Shown here piece by piece: positions 8,885 through 18,591 of a stretch of DNA of 35,028 nucleotides; position 1 is the stretch's first letter, and the number at the start of each line of letters is the position of its first letter. The stretch lies in NCBI GenBank assembly GCA_902615805.1, contig CACMQH010000012.1, positions 1 to 35,028 on the forward strand, given 5' to 3'. The notes below the pieces were generated by a model. That model made no database searches. It saw only the letters and a program-made list of their open reading frames with translations, and was not told where the DNA came from. This stretch comes from Rhodospirillaceae bacterium (GTDB lineage: Bacteria; Pseudomonadota; Alphaproteobacteria; TMED109). The position numbers and the translations under genes are program-made.

Positions 8885-11047
8885 CTATATATTTTTTTCT
8901 CTTAATCTCATTTCATGTAATATTGGTTCTGTATAGCCAGATGGTTGATCCGAACCTTCTAAGACTAACCTACAAGCGGCTTTGAAGGCGAAAGTTTCAT
9001 ATGTATCAGACATCTTTTTATAGTTGTTATCACGTTCATTTTGAATATCAACCTTTTTTGCCATTTTCTTCATAATTTCAATAACTTCTTCATTAGATAT
9101 AATTTCATGTTTTAACCAATTAGCAAGAATTTGAGACGATATTCTACACGTAGCTCTATCTTCCATAAGCCCTATATCATTAATATCAGGCACTTTAGAA
9201 CACCCCACTCCTTGATCAATCCACCTTACAACATAACCTAAAATGCTTTGAGCATTATTTTGAACTTCTAATAAAATATCTTCTTTATTCCAGTTTTCTT
9301 TATTAGCTACTGGAATAGTTAATAAATCATCTAATTGCCCCCTGCTACCTTTGTTTAATATATTATTTTGAATTTCTTTAACATTTACAGAGTGATAATG
9401 CATTGCATGTATAGTTGCTGCTGTTGGACTAGGAACCCATGCACAATTTGCTCCTGAGTTAGGGTGTTCTATTTTTTTTTCAAACATATCTTGCATTAAA
9501 TCTGGCATAGCCCACATACCTTTACCTATTTGAGCTTTTCCTTGTAAGCCACATTCTAATCCAATATCAACATTTCTGTCCTCATAAGATTTTATCCATT
9601 TTGTTGCCTTCATATCACCTTTCTTTAAAAAAGGTCCTGCTTCTGTTGAAGTATGAATTTCATCACCTGTCCTATCCAGAAAACCAGTATTAATGAAAGC
9701 TACTCTATTTTCAGCAGCTCTGATGCATTCCTTTAAATTAACACTAGTTCTTCTTTCTTCATCCATTATACCTAATTTTACTGTATATTTTGGCAAGTTA
9801 AGAATTGCTTCTACTTCAGAAAAAATATCATTAGTAAACGCCACTTCTTCAGGACCATGCATTTTAGGTTTAACTATGTAGACAGACTTCTCTGATGAAT
9901 TTTTAGAAATACTTTCATTGTTTAAGTCATAGATTGCAATTAATGTTGTGAACATTGCATCCATCAAACCTTCTGGGATTTCTTTATCATTCTCGTATAA
10001 AATTGCTGGATTAGTCATTAAATGTCCTACATTTCTGATGAGCATTAATGATCTGCCCTTAAGGTTAATTTTTTCGTCAACCTTATTAAAAATACTTATA
10101 TTGCTATTAAGTTTTCTTGTTAAACTATTGTTATTTTTAGTAAATTTAGTTTCTAAATCTCCTTTCATAAGACCTAACCAGTTTTTATACGCTAATAATT
10201 TATCTTCTGCATCAACTGTGGCAACACTATCTTCACAATCCATTATTGTAGATATCGCAGATTCTAGTATTATATCTGCTATATGAGCATCATCATATTT
10301 ACCTATATTATGGGTGGGATCAATTAATATCCTAACTTTCAGTTTATTTTTTTCTAAAACAATTTCTGATAATATATTTTCTTTATTTAATCTGTAGCCG
10401 AAATACTGCTTGAATTCTAAAAGAGTATATCTATTGTCGTCTTGTCCTATAACTTCAAGTAAGTTAGAAGAAACCTGAATACTTTTAATATTTTTCCAAG
10501 AATAATTTTTTAGTGGGAATTCTTTGTCTAAGTAATCCCTAGCGTATTTTATTACCTCTGTTCCTCTACTTTCATCATATGGTCCTTGTTTGGGTAAACT
10601 TCCCATTAAATCTGTTCCATAAAGAGCATCATAAAGGCTTCCCCATCTAGCATTTGCAGCATTCAGAGCATATCTAGCGTTAGTAATTGGAACTACTAGC
10701 TGGGGCCCACAAATTTCAGATATCTCCTTATCTACATTTGTTGTTGCAATAGAAAAATTCTCTCCTTCTGGAACTAAATAACCTATTTCCATTAAAAACT
10801 GTTTATATTCTGCTAAATCAATCTCCTTAGCTTTATTTTTTTTATGCCACTCATCAATTTTTACTTTTAAATCTAATCTTTTTTTCAAAAGGGAATTATT
10901 AATAGGTGCATAATCTGTAATAAAATTTGAAAAGTTTTTCCAAAAGCTTTCTTTTTCAAAATTTAAATTATTTAAGACTTCATTATTTATAAAATTAAAG
11001 AGATTTTCTTCAATTTTTAAACCATATTTATCTATTCTTTTCCCCAT
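8885..11047 (-). CDS. glcB: malate synthase G
   Basis: The protein has 720 residues, matching the single-chain G isoform (E. coli about 723). It condenses glyoxylate with acetyl-CoA to malate. Signature segments include MLIRNVGHLMTNP (the active-site Arg region), IVKPKMHGPEEVAF, NTGFLDRTGDEIHTS, and GCSKVPDINDIGLMEDRAT with the expected catalytic Asp near residue 630. No isocitrate lyase or glycolate oxidase gene is in the window, so the glyoxylate source is not shown here. It is divergent from def with only 69 bp between the two starts. Confidence 0.97.
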   Translation of the reverse strand: MGKRIDKYGLKIEENLFNFINNEVLNNLNFEKESFWKNFSNFITDYAPINNSLLKKRLDLKVKIDEWHKKNKAKEIDLAEYKQFLMEIGYLVPEGENFSIATTNVDKEISEICGPQLVVPITNARYALNAANARWGSLYDALYGTDLMGSLPKQGPYDESRGTEVIKYARDYLDKEFPLKNYSWKNIKSIQVSSNLLEVIGQDDNRYTLLEFKQYFGYRLNKENILSEIVLEKNKLKVRILIDPTHNIGKYDDAHIADIILESAISTIMDCEDSVATVDAEDKLLAYKNWLGLMKGDLETKFTKNNNSLTRKLNSNISIFNKVDEKINLKGRSLMLIRNVGHLMTNPAILYENDKEIPEGLMDAMFTTLIAIYDLNNESISKNSSEKSVYIVKPKMHGPEEVAFTNDIFSEVEAILNLPKYTVKLGIMDEERRTSVNLKECIRAAENRVAFINTGFLDRTGDEIHTSTEAGPFLKKGDMKATKWIKSYEDRNVDIGLECGLQGKAQIGKGMWAMPDLMQDMFEKKIEHPNSGANCAWVPSPTAATIHAMHYHSVNVKEIQNNILNKGSRGQLDDLLTIPVANKENWNKEDILLEVQNNAQSILGYVVRWIDQGVGCSKVPDINDIGLMEDRATCRISSQILANWLKHEIISNEEVIEIMKKMAKKVDIQNERDNNYKKMSDTYETFAFKAACRLVLEGSDQPSGYTEPILHEMRLREKNI

Positions 11048-11116
11048 TATAAACCTCTCAATTAATATTAGATTTAATTTATTTAAAATAATTTAAAAAT
11101 ATATAAAATAATATAC

Positions 11117-11704
11117 ATGTTTAAAGATTTAAATATAGCACAAATTGGTCACCCAATATTAAGAAACAAAACAAAAGACATACCTATTAATGATATAAAG
11201 TCTGATAATACACAAAAAATTATAGAAAAAATGATTAAAACTATGCGTAAGCATAACGGAGCTGGTTTAGCTGCAAACCAGATTTATGAGCCAGTAAGAA
11301 TATGTATAATTGAAGTTTTGGATAACCCTAGATATAAACATTTAAATACCATACCATTAAAAATTCTAATAAACCCTAAGGTAATTATAAAAAAGGATAC
11401 AGCCACTTTTAATTCATATGAGGGATGCTTAAGTGTTCCTAATTTAAGAGGAAAAGTAAGAAGATACAATTCTATAAATGTTACTTATTACACTATGGAT
11501 GCAAAAAAAATTACAGAAAATATAAAGGGACTTGAATCTATTGTATATCAACATGAAATTGATCATCTAGATGGCTATTTATTTACTGATAAAGTAGAAG
11601 ATAATTCTACTCTTGTAACTTATGAAAATTATCAAAAATATTATGAGGAAGAATATAAAAAAGAATTAGAAAATTTTAATAGTATAGCAGAAAATTTATC
11701 TTAA
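11117..11704 (+). CDS. def: peptide deformylase
   Basis: This enzyme removes the formyl group from nascent protein N-termini in the cytoplasm. All three family motifs are present: HNGAGLAANQI (motif 1, GxGxAAxQ), YEGCLSVP (motif 2, EGCLS, metal Cys) and YQHEIDHLDG (motif 3, HExxH). The length of 195 residues is normal. Here the gene is not beside fmt, the usual partner, and it may be one of two deformylases in the genome. Its TAA shares a TTAA with the TAA of the convergent pdeM, giving a 4-bp overlap. Confidence 0.96.
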   Translation: MFKDLNIAQIGHPILRNKTKDIPINDIKSDNTQKIIEKMIKTMRKHNGAGLAANQIYEPVRICIIEVLDNPRYKHLNTIPLKILINPKVIIKKDTATFNSYEGCLSVPNLRGKVRRYNSINVTYYTMDAKKITENIKGLESIVYQHEIDHLDGYLFTDKVEDNSTLVTYENYQKYYEEEYKKELENFNSIAENLS

Positions 11705-12351
11705 AATTTCTTTTCTATCTTCAGTACCTTTGTATTTCCTAAAGCATAAATTTGATAATTATTTAAAAAAATATTTTTATAAATATCTGATGAAATATTT
11801 AATCCCCCAGTATAAGCACCGTATGCAGGTAAAATAATTTTTTCTTTATCTATTAAAAAACAGGGTTTTGATACCTTTGTTCCTCTAAATTTAAAGGTTA
11901 CCTTAGGATGATAGTGAGCACTAATTTCTAGCTTATTTTTTTTATTAGATATATGAGAAAATATAAAGTTTTTTAGTTTATATGAAGTATATGTTTTTAT
12001 ATTAACATATTTAAAACTATTATCATGGTTACCTTTAACCCAAATAACGTTTTTTTTTAATATATCTTTAAATAATTTTTTTTCTTTTGTCTTTAACCTA
12101 TCAAATGCTGAGTTATCGTGAAAAACATCTCCTAAAAATATTATTCTATTTGGTAATAACTCTTTAGTTATATTTAATAACCTCTTAAGTGTATCTATTG
12201 TGTCATAGGGAGGTAAAAAATTACCTTGATCAATATAAGAAGTACTTTTTTCTAAATGTAAATCTCCTACTATTAAGCTTTTTTCTTCTAACCAGTAAAT
12301 AGATCCATCAGGATTGAGTAAAAATTGATTGTTTCCAAACTGAACTAACAT
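11701..12351 (-). CDS. pdeM: ligase-associated DNA damage response endonuclease PdeM
   Basis: The 216-residue calcineurin-like phosphoesterase shows the motif ladder GDLHLEKST, LGDVFHD, KGNHD and SAHYHPK, with the family's C-terminal LPAYGAYTGGLNI. PdeM is part of the bacterial lhr-exonuclease-ligase repair cluster, all of whose members are here. The gene directly follows lhr with a 1-bp overlap, so it is surely co-transcribed. The phosphodiesterase substrate (processed DNA ends) is inferred from the family. Confidence 0.93.
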   Translation of the reverse strand: MLVQFGNNQFLLNPDGSIYWLEEKSLIVGDLHLEKSTSYIDQGNFLPPYDTIDTLKRLLNITKELLPNRIIFLGDVFHDNSAFDRLKTKEKKLFKDILKKNVIWVKGNHDNSFKYVNIKTYTSYKLKNFIFSHISNKKNKLEISAHYHPKVTFKFRGTKVSKPCFLIDKEKIILPAYGAYTGGLNISSDIYKNIFLNNYQIYALGNTKVLKIEKKF

Positions 12352-14795
12352 TAATGTAAATTTGCTTCCAATAATAAATTATTTTCTTCTTCAATTATAT
12401 CTATTAAATTATCTTCTTTTACTTTTTCTATATTAAACTCTAATAACAATGGAATAGACATTGGTGAAACCCTTTTAAGATTTTTATGTATGATATTATT
12501 TTTAATTGCTAAAAGATAATTTTTTATCTTATTATAGTCTAAAAGATCATCTATAGCCTCTAATTTAGTACTTTTTAAGAGTATATGATTTCTTTCATAT
12601 TTTTTTAATACTTCATATATCAAATCAGAATTAAATTTAATTTGTTTATGGGTTTTTATATAACCCGGGTAATTTTTATCAATTAACCCGGATATAACTG
12701 CTACATCTTTAAAATGCTTTCTAATTAGTGATGTATTTTCAAGCCATTGATTAAATCCCTGAAAAAAATTTCTGTTATCAAATAATTTTTCAACATCATT
12801 ACATTTTATTTCAGACCAAACTACTAATGCATAGTCTGTAGCAGTAAAAGCTATAGGTTTTAAATGTAACTTTAACATTTTGTTAAGCACAACTAAACCT
12901 AGGGTTTGATTTGCAGATCTTCCTTGAAAAGTATATGCAACTAAATAATTTTTTCTAAAGCCAAAATTATTCCTTGTAAATGTTTCAATGAGTAAGCCTT
13001 CACTAGGAGGAAGCATTGAATATTCTTCTTGTTTTTGAAGCCATTCTTCTATACGTGTGGGCATATTAAAATTTTTATAGTTATTAATCAATTCAATTAC
13101 ATGTCTAGAAAGTTTTGTTGATAATGGCAATCTGCCACCAACATATGAAGGGATCTTAGGGTATTTATTTTTACTTTTTTTTACAGATATGCCTTTGACA
13201 TTGTTTTCTAAATATTCTAATACCTCTCCAGCAAACAGAAATGTATCACCTCTTACTAAATTTTGTACAAAATACTCTTCAATTTTTCCTAATTTTTTAT
13301 TTTTTAAATAAACATTAATTAAATCAGATTCTACAATTGTACCTATATTCATTCTGTATTTGTGTATTAACCTTTTGTCTGATACTTCATAATTTCCTTT
13401 AATATTTTTTTTTATTTTATTAAATTCTTTATAATGTTTAAGACTGTATCCACCATTTTTAACAAACTCTAAAACTTTATTAAAGGTAATAATATCTAGG
13501 TTTTTGTATGGAAAAGAAGTTTTAATATTTTTAAATAACAAATCTTTGTTAAAAGGTTTGCTACAGGCTACTCCAAATATGTGTTGAGCTAAAACATCTA
13601 AACTACCTTTTTTTATTTTAATTTCTTCTATGTCATTTTCATAAATTGCTTTTTTTGCAGCTTCACATTCAAGGTATTCAAATTTATTTGTTGGTACTAA
13701 AATTGCCTTGGAAGGCAAATTAATTTTATGATTACTTCTTCCTATTCTTTGGATCATCCTAGATATTCCTTTAGGAGCTCCAACTTGTATAATTAAACTT
13801 ATGTTTCCCCAATCAATTCCTAACTCTAAGGAACTAGTTGCTACTATACAGTTTAGCAGTCCTTTGAACATTTTTTCTTCAATTTTTATTCTTAATTTTT
13901 TCTCTAAACTTCCATGATGAACAGCTATATTTAATTTATCTTTATTTATCTTCCATAATGACTGGAATAGTACTTCTGCTTGTGCCCTAGTATTTACAAA
14001 TATTATAGAATATTTATGTTTTAAAATATTATTATAAATATTTTTAATAGCATAAGTAGCCATATAACCAGACCAAGGTATATTTTTGGTTGTTTTAATA
14101 ATAGATACTGAAAATTTTTTATTTTTTAAACTTTTAATAACCTCAGATTTCTTTTTGTTGGAAAAGTAAGCTAATCCAGTTTTTATATCTTTTAAGGTTG
14201 CTGAAAGAGCAATTTTATTATGATTAGGAGCAATTTCATTTAATCTAGCTATGTTGAGTGCTAGTAAATCTCCTCTTTTGCTATGAATTATATTATGTAA
14301 TTCATCTATAATTAAATATTTTGTATTTGAAAAATATTCTTCAGCATTTTTGTATGACATTAATAGAGCAAAAGACTCCGGAGTCGTAACTAAAATATTA
14401 GGTGGTTTTTCTATCTGTTTGGTTTTTGTATACGCAGTTGTATCTCCTGTTCTAACTGATATAGTTAAATTTAAATCACACTCATTTATTGGAATTAAAA
14501 GGTTTCTTTCTATATCATAACTCAAAGACTTTAACGGAGAAATAAAGATAGTATATAAATTAGTTTTTTTAAACTTTTCAGATTCTAATATTGTTGGTAA
14601 TAAACCAGCTAATGTTTTACCAGATCCAGTTGGGGAAGTTATTAAAATATCTTTATTTTGATTGATTGCCTGTAATGCTTTTATTTGATAATCATAAAAA
14701 CTCCAGCCTTTTTTTTTAAACCACTTATTTATTTTATGTGACTGGATTTTATCTTTAATTATATTATTTTTATATTTATGCTTTTCTTGGATCAT
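12351..14795 (-). CDS. lhr: ligase-associated DEAD/DEAH-box DNA helicase (Lhr-Core family)
   Basis: The 814-residue SF2 helicase carries Walker A SPTGSGKT near residue 55, the DExH box IIDELHN, motif III ALSATL and motif VI QRIGRSNH, followed by the winged-helix and Lhr-specific C-terminal region. This length is that of the short Lhr-C1 type found with PdeM, MBL exonuclease and ligase. It translocates 3'-5' on single-stranded DNA in the known homologues. The only good start, ATG at 14795, lies inside the divergent exonuclease gene, so the two 5' ends overlap by 18 bp. Confidence 0.94.
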   Translation of the reverse strand: MIQEKHKYKNNIIKDKIQSHKINKWFKKKGWSFYDYQIKALQAINQNKDILITSPTGSGKTLAGLLPTILESEKFKKTNLYTIFISPLKSLSYDIERNLLIPINECDLNLTISVRTGDTTAYTKTKQIEKPPNILVTTPESFALLMSYKNAEEYFSNTKYLIIDELHNIIHSKRGDLLALNIARLNEIAPNHNKIALSATLKDIKTGLAYFSNKKKSEVIKSLKNKKFSVSIIKTTKNIPWSGYMATYAIKNIYNNILKHKYSIIFVNTRAQAEVLFQSLWKINKDKLNIAVHHGSLEKKLRIKIEEKMFKGLLNCIVATSSLELGIDWGNISLIIQVGAPKGISRMIQRIGRSNHKINLPSKAILVPTNKFEYLECEAAKKAIYENDIEEIKIKKGSLDVLAQHIFGVACSKPFNKDLLFKNIKTSFPYKNLDIITFNKVLEFVKNGGYSLKHYKEFNKIKKNIKGNYEVSDKRLIHKYRMNIGTIVESDLINVYLKNKKLGKIEEYFVQNLVRGDTFLFAGEVLEYLENNVKGISVKKSKNKYPKIPSYVGGRLPLSTKLSRHVIELINNYKNFNMPTRIEEWLQKQEEYSMLPPSEGLLIETFTRNNFGFRKNYLVAYTFQGRSANQTLGLVVLNKMLKLHLKPIAFTATDYALVVWSEIKCNDVEKLFDNRNFFQGFNQWLENTSLIRKHFKDVAVISGLIDKNYPGYIKTHKQIKFNSDLIYEVLKKYERNHILLKSTKLEAIDDLLDYNKIKNYLLAIKNNIIHKNLKRVSPMSIPLLLEFNIEKVKEDNLIDIIEEENNLLLEANLH

Positions 14796-15755
14796 AATTT
14801 ATATATATCATCAATAGATGCTTATATAGACCCAAAGCGCCCTGTAGACAAGGCTATAATAACTCACGCACATGCTGATCATGCAAAACCAAATCATAAT
14901 AACGTTCTTGCTACAGAAGATACTATAAACATAATGAAAATTAGATATGGGAATGAATGTGCTAAAAACTTCCAGATATTAAAATATGGTGAACGTATTT
15001 ATGTAGATGGTATCTATATAACCCTATACCCTGCAGGACATATTCTTGGAAGCGCTCAAGTTTTATTAGAAAAAAAAGGTTATAAAGTTTTAGTTACTGG
15101 AGATTTTAAAACTATTCCCGATGCAACAGCTCAAAAGTTTGAGTTAATTAAAACTAATACTTTAATAACTGAAGCTACATTTGGTCTTCCAATCTTTTGT
15201 CATCCTGATCCTTCTGAAGAGATTAAAAAAATAATAACTTCATTAAAGCAAAATCCAGAAGGCAATTACCTTATAGGTGTGTATTCTTTAGGAAAAGCAC
15301 AAAGAGTTATAAATATGTTAAGAATTCTAGGTTACACTAATGAAATCTATATCCATGGCTCAATTAAAAAAATTAATCAATATTATTTGAATAAAAAAAT
15401 CAACTTAGGTCTTTATACTCAAGTTAATAAGGATAATAGTAAGTTATTAAAGGGGCAAATAATTTTAGCCCCTCCTTCTGCAATTAAGGATGTTTGGTCT
15501 AGAAAAATTAATAATAAAGTCATAGGTCTTGCTTCAGGTTGGATGGCTATAAAACAAAGGGCAAAACAAAAACTTATTGAGTTACCTATTATTTTATCTG
15601 ACCACGCAGATTGGAATGAACTAACTAGAACAATCAAAAGCACTGAAGCTGAAAAAGTATTAATTACACATGGACAAGAAGATTGCTTAAAATATTGGTG
15701 CAAAAAAAATAATATCAATGCAGATGCACTAGCTAATAAAAATAAAGAGTTATAA
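14778..15755 (+). CDS. ligase-associated DNA exonuclease (MBL fold)
   Basis: The 325-residue protein has a metallo-beta-lactamase and beta-CASP-like fold related to SNM1/CPSF73. The metal motif THAHADHAKPNH is near residues 29-40, then AGHILGSAQ, TGDF, and the distal LSDHADW and ITHGQED segments. It processes DNA ends for the adjacent ligase. The N-terminus IDAYIDPKRPVDKAIITH matches the usual family start, so the ATG at 14778 is sensible even though it overlaps the divergent lhr start. It is followed 1 bp later by the ligase gene. Confidence 0.93.
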   Translation: MLFLDHNLYISSIDAYIDPKRPVDKAIITHAHADHAKPNHNNVLATEDTINIMKIRYGNECAKNFQILKYGERIYVDGIYITLYPAGHILGSAQVLLEKKGYKVLVTGDFKTIPDATAQKFELIKTNTLITEATFGLPIFCHPDPSEEIKKIITSLKQNPEGNYLIGVYSLGKAQRVINMLRILGYTNEIYIHGSIKKINQYYLNKKINLGLYTQVNKDNSKLLKGQIILAPPSAIKDVWSRKINNKVIGLASGWMAIKQRAKQKLIELPIILSDHADWNELTRTIKSTEAEKVLITHGQEDCLKYWCKKNNINADALANKNKEL

Positions 15756-15756
15756 T

Positions 15757-17322
15757 TTGAAAAAATTTGCAAATTTATTAGAACAGCTTTTATTCACTTA
15801 TTCTACAAATAGAAAAATTGAAATTCTAGCTACTTATCTTAAAAGTTTAAACTATAAAGAAAAAGGAATTACTATTGCTGTTCTGACTGGAAATTTAAAT
15901 TTTAAAAATATTAAACGTTCAAACATTTTAAATATTTTAAAAAGTAAATTAGATTGGTATCTATTTGAACAATCCTATGATTATGTAGGAGACCTAGCTG
16001 AAACTGTTGCGTTAATATGGCCAACTAATGTAAATTCAGAACAAAAAGATTTAAATGAGATAGTATGTGACTTAAAAAATAGTAAAAATATTAATAATAC
16101 TATTATTGAATATCTTAACTCATTTTCTTCAAAAGAAAGATGGGCTTTTATAAAATTTATTTTAGGTGGTTTAAGAATAGGCTTTTCAACTAGTTTAGTT
16201 AAAAAAAGCTTGGCTATGTATGGCAATAAACAGCTATGTAAAATAGAAAATATTTGGAATGGTTTGGAATATCCTTATGAAAACTTATTTTTGTGGTTAG
16301 AAAATAAAGGAAGTTATCCCTCTATAGATGTTAGTAAAACCTTTAGTTCATTTATGTTAGCGACATCTTTTGATGAGGAGCATATTGAAGATGTTAGATA
16401 TAGTAATGATTATTATTTTGAATATAAGTGGGATGGAATAAGAGTACAGTTAGTAGCTAAAAATGGAAGTACTACTATTTTTTCTAGATCAGGTGAGGAT
16501 ATTTCTAATTCTTTTCCAGAGATTAAAATAAACTGTACTGAACTATTAGTTCTTGATGGAGAAATGCTAGTAGGTCAAAACTACTCACCTTTACCCTTTA
16601 ATCAATTGCAAAAAAGGATTAATAAAAAAAAGCCTAGTAAAAAACTACTTACTGAATTACCTGCCTTTGTTAAAGTTTATGATATTTTATACTATAATGG
16701 AAAAGATATAAGAAATAGAACATTATACGATAGAAGAAAAAAGCTTGAAGAATACTTCTTAAATAACAGTAATACAAACTTAAATATTTCTGAGCTAATT
16801 AATTTTAAAACTGATAATGAACTTAAAAAAATTTATCAAAAATTTTCTTATATTGAAGGAATAATGATTAAAAAGAAATTATCTTTTTATTTAAGTGGTA
16901 GAAAAAAAGGTTACTGGTTTAAATGGAAAAAAGATCCAAAATATATTGATACTATATTAATGTATGCTCAAAGAGGTCATGGGAAAAGAAGCTCTTTTTA
17001 TTCTGATTATACATTAGGAATTTGGTCTAAAAATACGGTTATACCTATAGCAAAAGCATATTCAGGCTATACTGATGATGAATTAAATAAAATTGATAGA
17101 TTTATAAGAAAAAATACTATTGCTAAATATGGACCAGTTAGAGAGGTCAAAAAGTCATTGGTAATAGAATTAGCATTTGACTCTGCACAAATCAGTTCAA
17201 GGCATAAGTCTGGGATAGCATTAAGGTTTCCAAGAGTAAGCAGAGTTAGATGGGATAAACCAGTAAATGATGTACAAAATATAGAGGAAATAAAAAAAGA
17301 ATTATCTATTTATCATAGCTGA
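15757..17322 (+). CDS. cisplatin-damage-response-type ATP-dependent DNA ligase
   Basis: The 521-residue protein has an N-terminal DNA-binding helical domain, then the nucleotidyltransferase core with the adenylated lysine Lys224 in EYKWDGIRVQ (KxDG). LDGEML and the motif IV/V segments EGIMIKKK and YWFKWKKDP follow, and then an OB fold. The start is a TTG at 15757, 1 bp after the exonuclease stop, with no ATG near it. This is the ligase of the lhr/pdeM/exonuclease cluster and works alongside the NAD-dependent LigA. The 3' end overlaps the convergent transporter gene by 17 bp. Confidence 0.95.
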   Translation: MKKFANLLEQLLFTYSTNRKIEILATYLKSLNYKEKGITIAVLTGNLNFKNIKRSNILNILKSKLDWYLFEQSYDYVGDLAETVALIWPTNVNSEQKDLNEIVCDLKNSKNINNTIIEYLNSFSSKERWAFIKFILGGLRIGFSTSLVKKSLAMYGNKQLCKIENIWNGLEYPYENLFLWLENKGSYPSIDVSKTFSSFMLATSFDEEHIEDVRYSNDYYFEYKWDGIRVQLVAKNGSTTIFSRSGEDISNSFPEIKINCTELLVLDGEMLVGQNYSPLPFNQLQKRINKKKPSKKLLTELPAFVKVYDILYYNGKDIRNRTLYDRRKKLEEYFLNNSNTNLNISELINFKTDNELKKIYQKFSYIEGIMIKKKLSFYLSGRKKGYWFKWKKDPKYIDTILMYAQRGHGKRSSFYSDYTLGIWSKNTVIPIAKAYSGYTDDELNKIDRFIRKNTIAKYGPVREVKKSLVIELAFDSAQISSRHKSGIALRFPRVSRVRWDKPVNDVQNIEEIKKELSIYHS

Positions 17323-18019
17323 AGCTAGGATATTTTTTTTTAATAAAGTTTACTATTAAATAAACAATGGGGGTATCAATAGCAGCAAATATTATTTTAA
17401 CCAAGTAATTTGCAATTATAATTTTATATACTATGTCAAAAGATAGCCCCATACCAAAACCTAAGAAAATAGTATTTACTATAATTGTATCAATTAACTG
17501 AGATATCATAGTAGAGACATTATTTCTTAACCAAAGATACCTTGAATTGGTAACTTTTTTAATCATATGAAAAATATTTACATCAATTAATTGAGCAACA
17601 AGATACGCAGTCATAGAAGCAAATATCAGTACACCTGGTAAAGTGAAAACAGTATTAAAGGCTAATACCATTTCGTCTAATGTAGAATAAGGTGTGCCAG
17701 TAAGCCAAACTTCAGAAGGTGTAAGTCTTAGTACAATACTAATTATAATTAAAGATAATAAACTACAAAAAAAGCCCACTATTACCATAAGGCTTGCTCT
17801 TGCCTTACCAAAAATTTCACTGGTAACATCTGTTACTAAAAAGGTTATAGGATAAGTTATAATACCTGCTGTTAAGGCTAGAGGAGTTCCGAACAAACCA
17901 TTGGGTAAAGATTGATCAAACAATAAAAATATTTTAGTGCCAATTATATTAGTCAGGACTAAAGTGACAACAAATACTGACATTAATATAGAATAAATTT
18001 TAATATAACTTTCATTCAT
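17306..18019 (-). CDS. queuosine precursor transporter (YhhQ/DUF165 family)
   Basis: This is a membrane protein of about 237 residues with six predicted hydrophobic segments. The signature PITFLVTDVTSEIFGKARA and the YLVAQLIDVNIFH and STMISQLIDTIIVN segments are those of the VUT/YhhQ family, which imports preQ0 or preQ1. I start at the ATG at 18019 (MNESYIKIY). An upstream ATG at 18040 would only add seven residues. It lies 33 bp from the divergent thioesterase. Uptake rather than synthesis of queuosine precursor fits a reduced genome. Confidence 0.92.
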   Translation of the reverse strand: MNESYIKIYSILMSVFVVTLVLTNIIGTKIFLLFDQSLPNGLFGTPLALTAGIITYPITFLVTDVTSEIFGKARASLMVIVGFFCSLLSLIIISIVLRLTPSEVWLTGTPYSTLDEMVLAFNTVFTLPGVLIFASMTAYLVAQLIDVNIFHMIKKVTNSRYLWLRNNVSTMISQLIDTIIVNTIFLGFGMGLSFDIVYKIIIANYLVKIIFAAIDTPIVYLIVNFIKKKYPSFSYDK

Positions 18020-18052
18020 TTTCGTATAAAAATATAACATTAAGGATAGACA

Positions 18053-18469
18053 ATGAAAATATGGAAAAGAGATATAGATTTAATAAATATTAATAAAAAA
18101 ATGGATAATACCCTAGCCTCGCATTTAGGCATAAAAATAACTAATATTGATGATAATTCTTTAGAAGGCGAAATGATCGTTAGGGATTATTTAAAACAGC
18201 CTTATGGCATATTACATGGTGGTGCCTCAGTAGCATTAGCAGAAACATTAGGTAGTTTAGCATCTAATTTATGTATAGAGGAAGGCGTTAGTACCGTTGG
18301 GCTTGATATCAATGCTAATCATATTCGAGCTGTTAGAGAAGGATTATTGAAAGGAAGCAGTATTCCTATTCATATTGGTAAAAGTACTCATGTATGGGAA
18401 ATTAAAATGTATAATAATGAAAAAATTACTTGTATATCAAGATTAACTATGGCTATTCTTAAAAGGTAA
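18053..18469 (+). CDS. hotdog-fold thioesterase (PaaI/YdiI family)
   Basis: The 138-residue protein has the hotdog signature LKQPYGILHGGASVALAET, with the active-site Glu in the long helix, and then VGLDINANHIRAVREG. Family members hydrolyse acyl-CoA thioesters such as aromatic or 1,4-dihydroxy-2-naphthoyl-CoA. No menaquinone or phenylacetate genes are near, so the substrate is open. The acyl-CoA ligase downstream, after a structured spacer, suggests CoA-thioester housekeeping. Confidence 0.92.
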   Translation: MKIWKRDIDLININKKMDNTLASHLGIKITNIDDNSLEGEMIVRDYLKQPYGILHGGASVALAETLGSLASNLCIEEGVSTVGLDINANHIRAVREGLLKGSSIPIHIGKSTHVWEIKMYNNEKITCISRLTMAILKR

Positions 18470-18526
18470 TGTCGAGCTGTTGTATTTACAAATTAGGGAG
18501 AAGTGAATAGAAACGAACTCGACATT
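18468..18526 (+). other. structured intergenic element (long-loop stem)
   Basis: A 9-bp perfect stem, AATGTCGAG (18468-18476) with CTCGACATT (18518-18526), encloses 41 nt that contain a second hairpin TTGTA/TACAA (18480-18484 and 18487-18491) and a purine-rich AGGGAGAAGTGAATAG segment. The outer stem begins in the thioesterase stop codon, and its 3' strand is followed by TTAATATTTTTT. It may be an unusual terminator or a cis-regulatory RNA for the acyl-CoA ligase gene 65 bp downstream. I do not recognise a known riboswitch. Confidence 0.45.
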
Positions 18527-18591
18527 TTAATATTTTTTCGTATTTTGTTAAACATTGGATCACATTAAATTATATTTTTTTTAATAAAAAA

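Noticed and set aside
10000-10286. Plus-strand open frames inside malate synthase G
   Set aside because: They are shadows of a strongly conserved gene on the other strand. Their peptides are low-complexity Leu/Ser/Ile with no recognisable motif.
18468-18526. SRP RNA, SAM-II or guanidine riboswitch
   Set aside because: None of the conserved loop sequences of these RNAs is present, so I report only an unnamed structured element.
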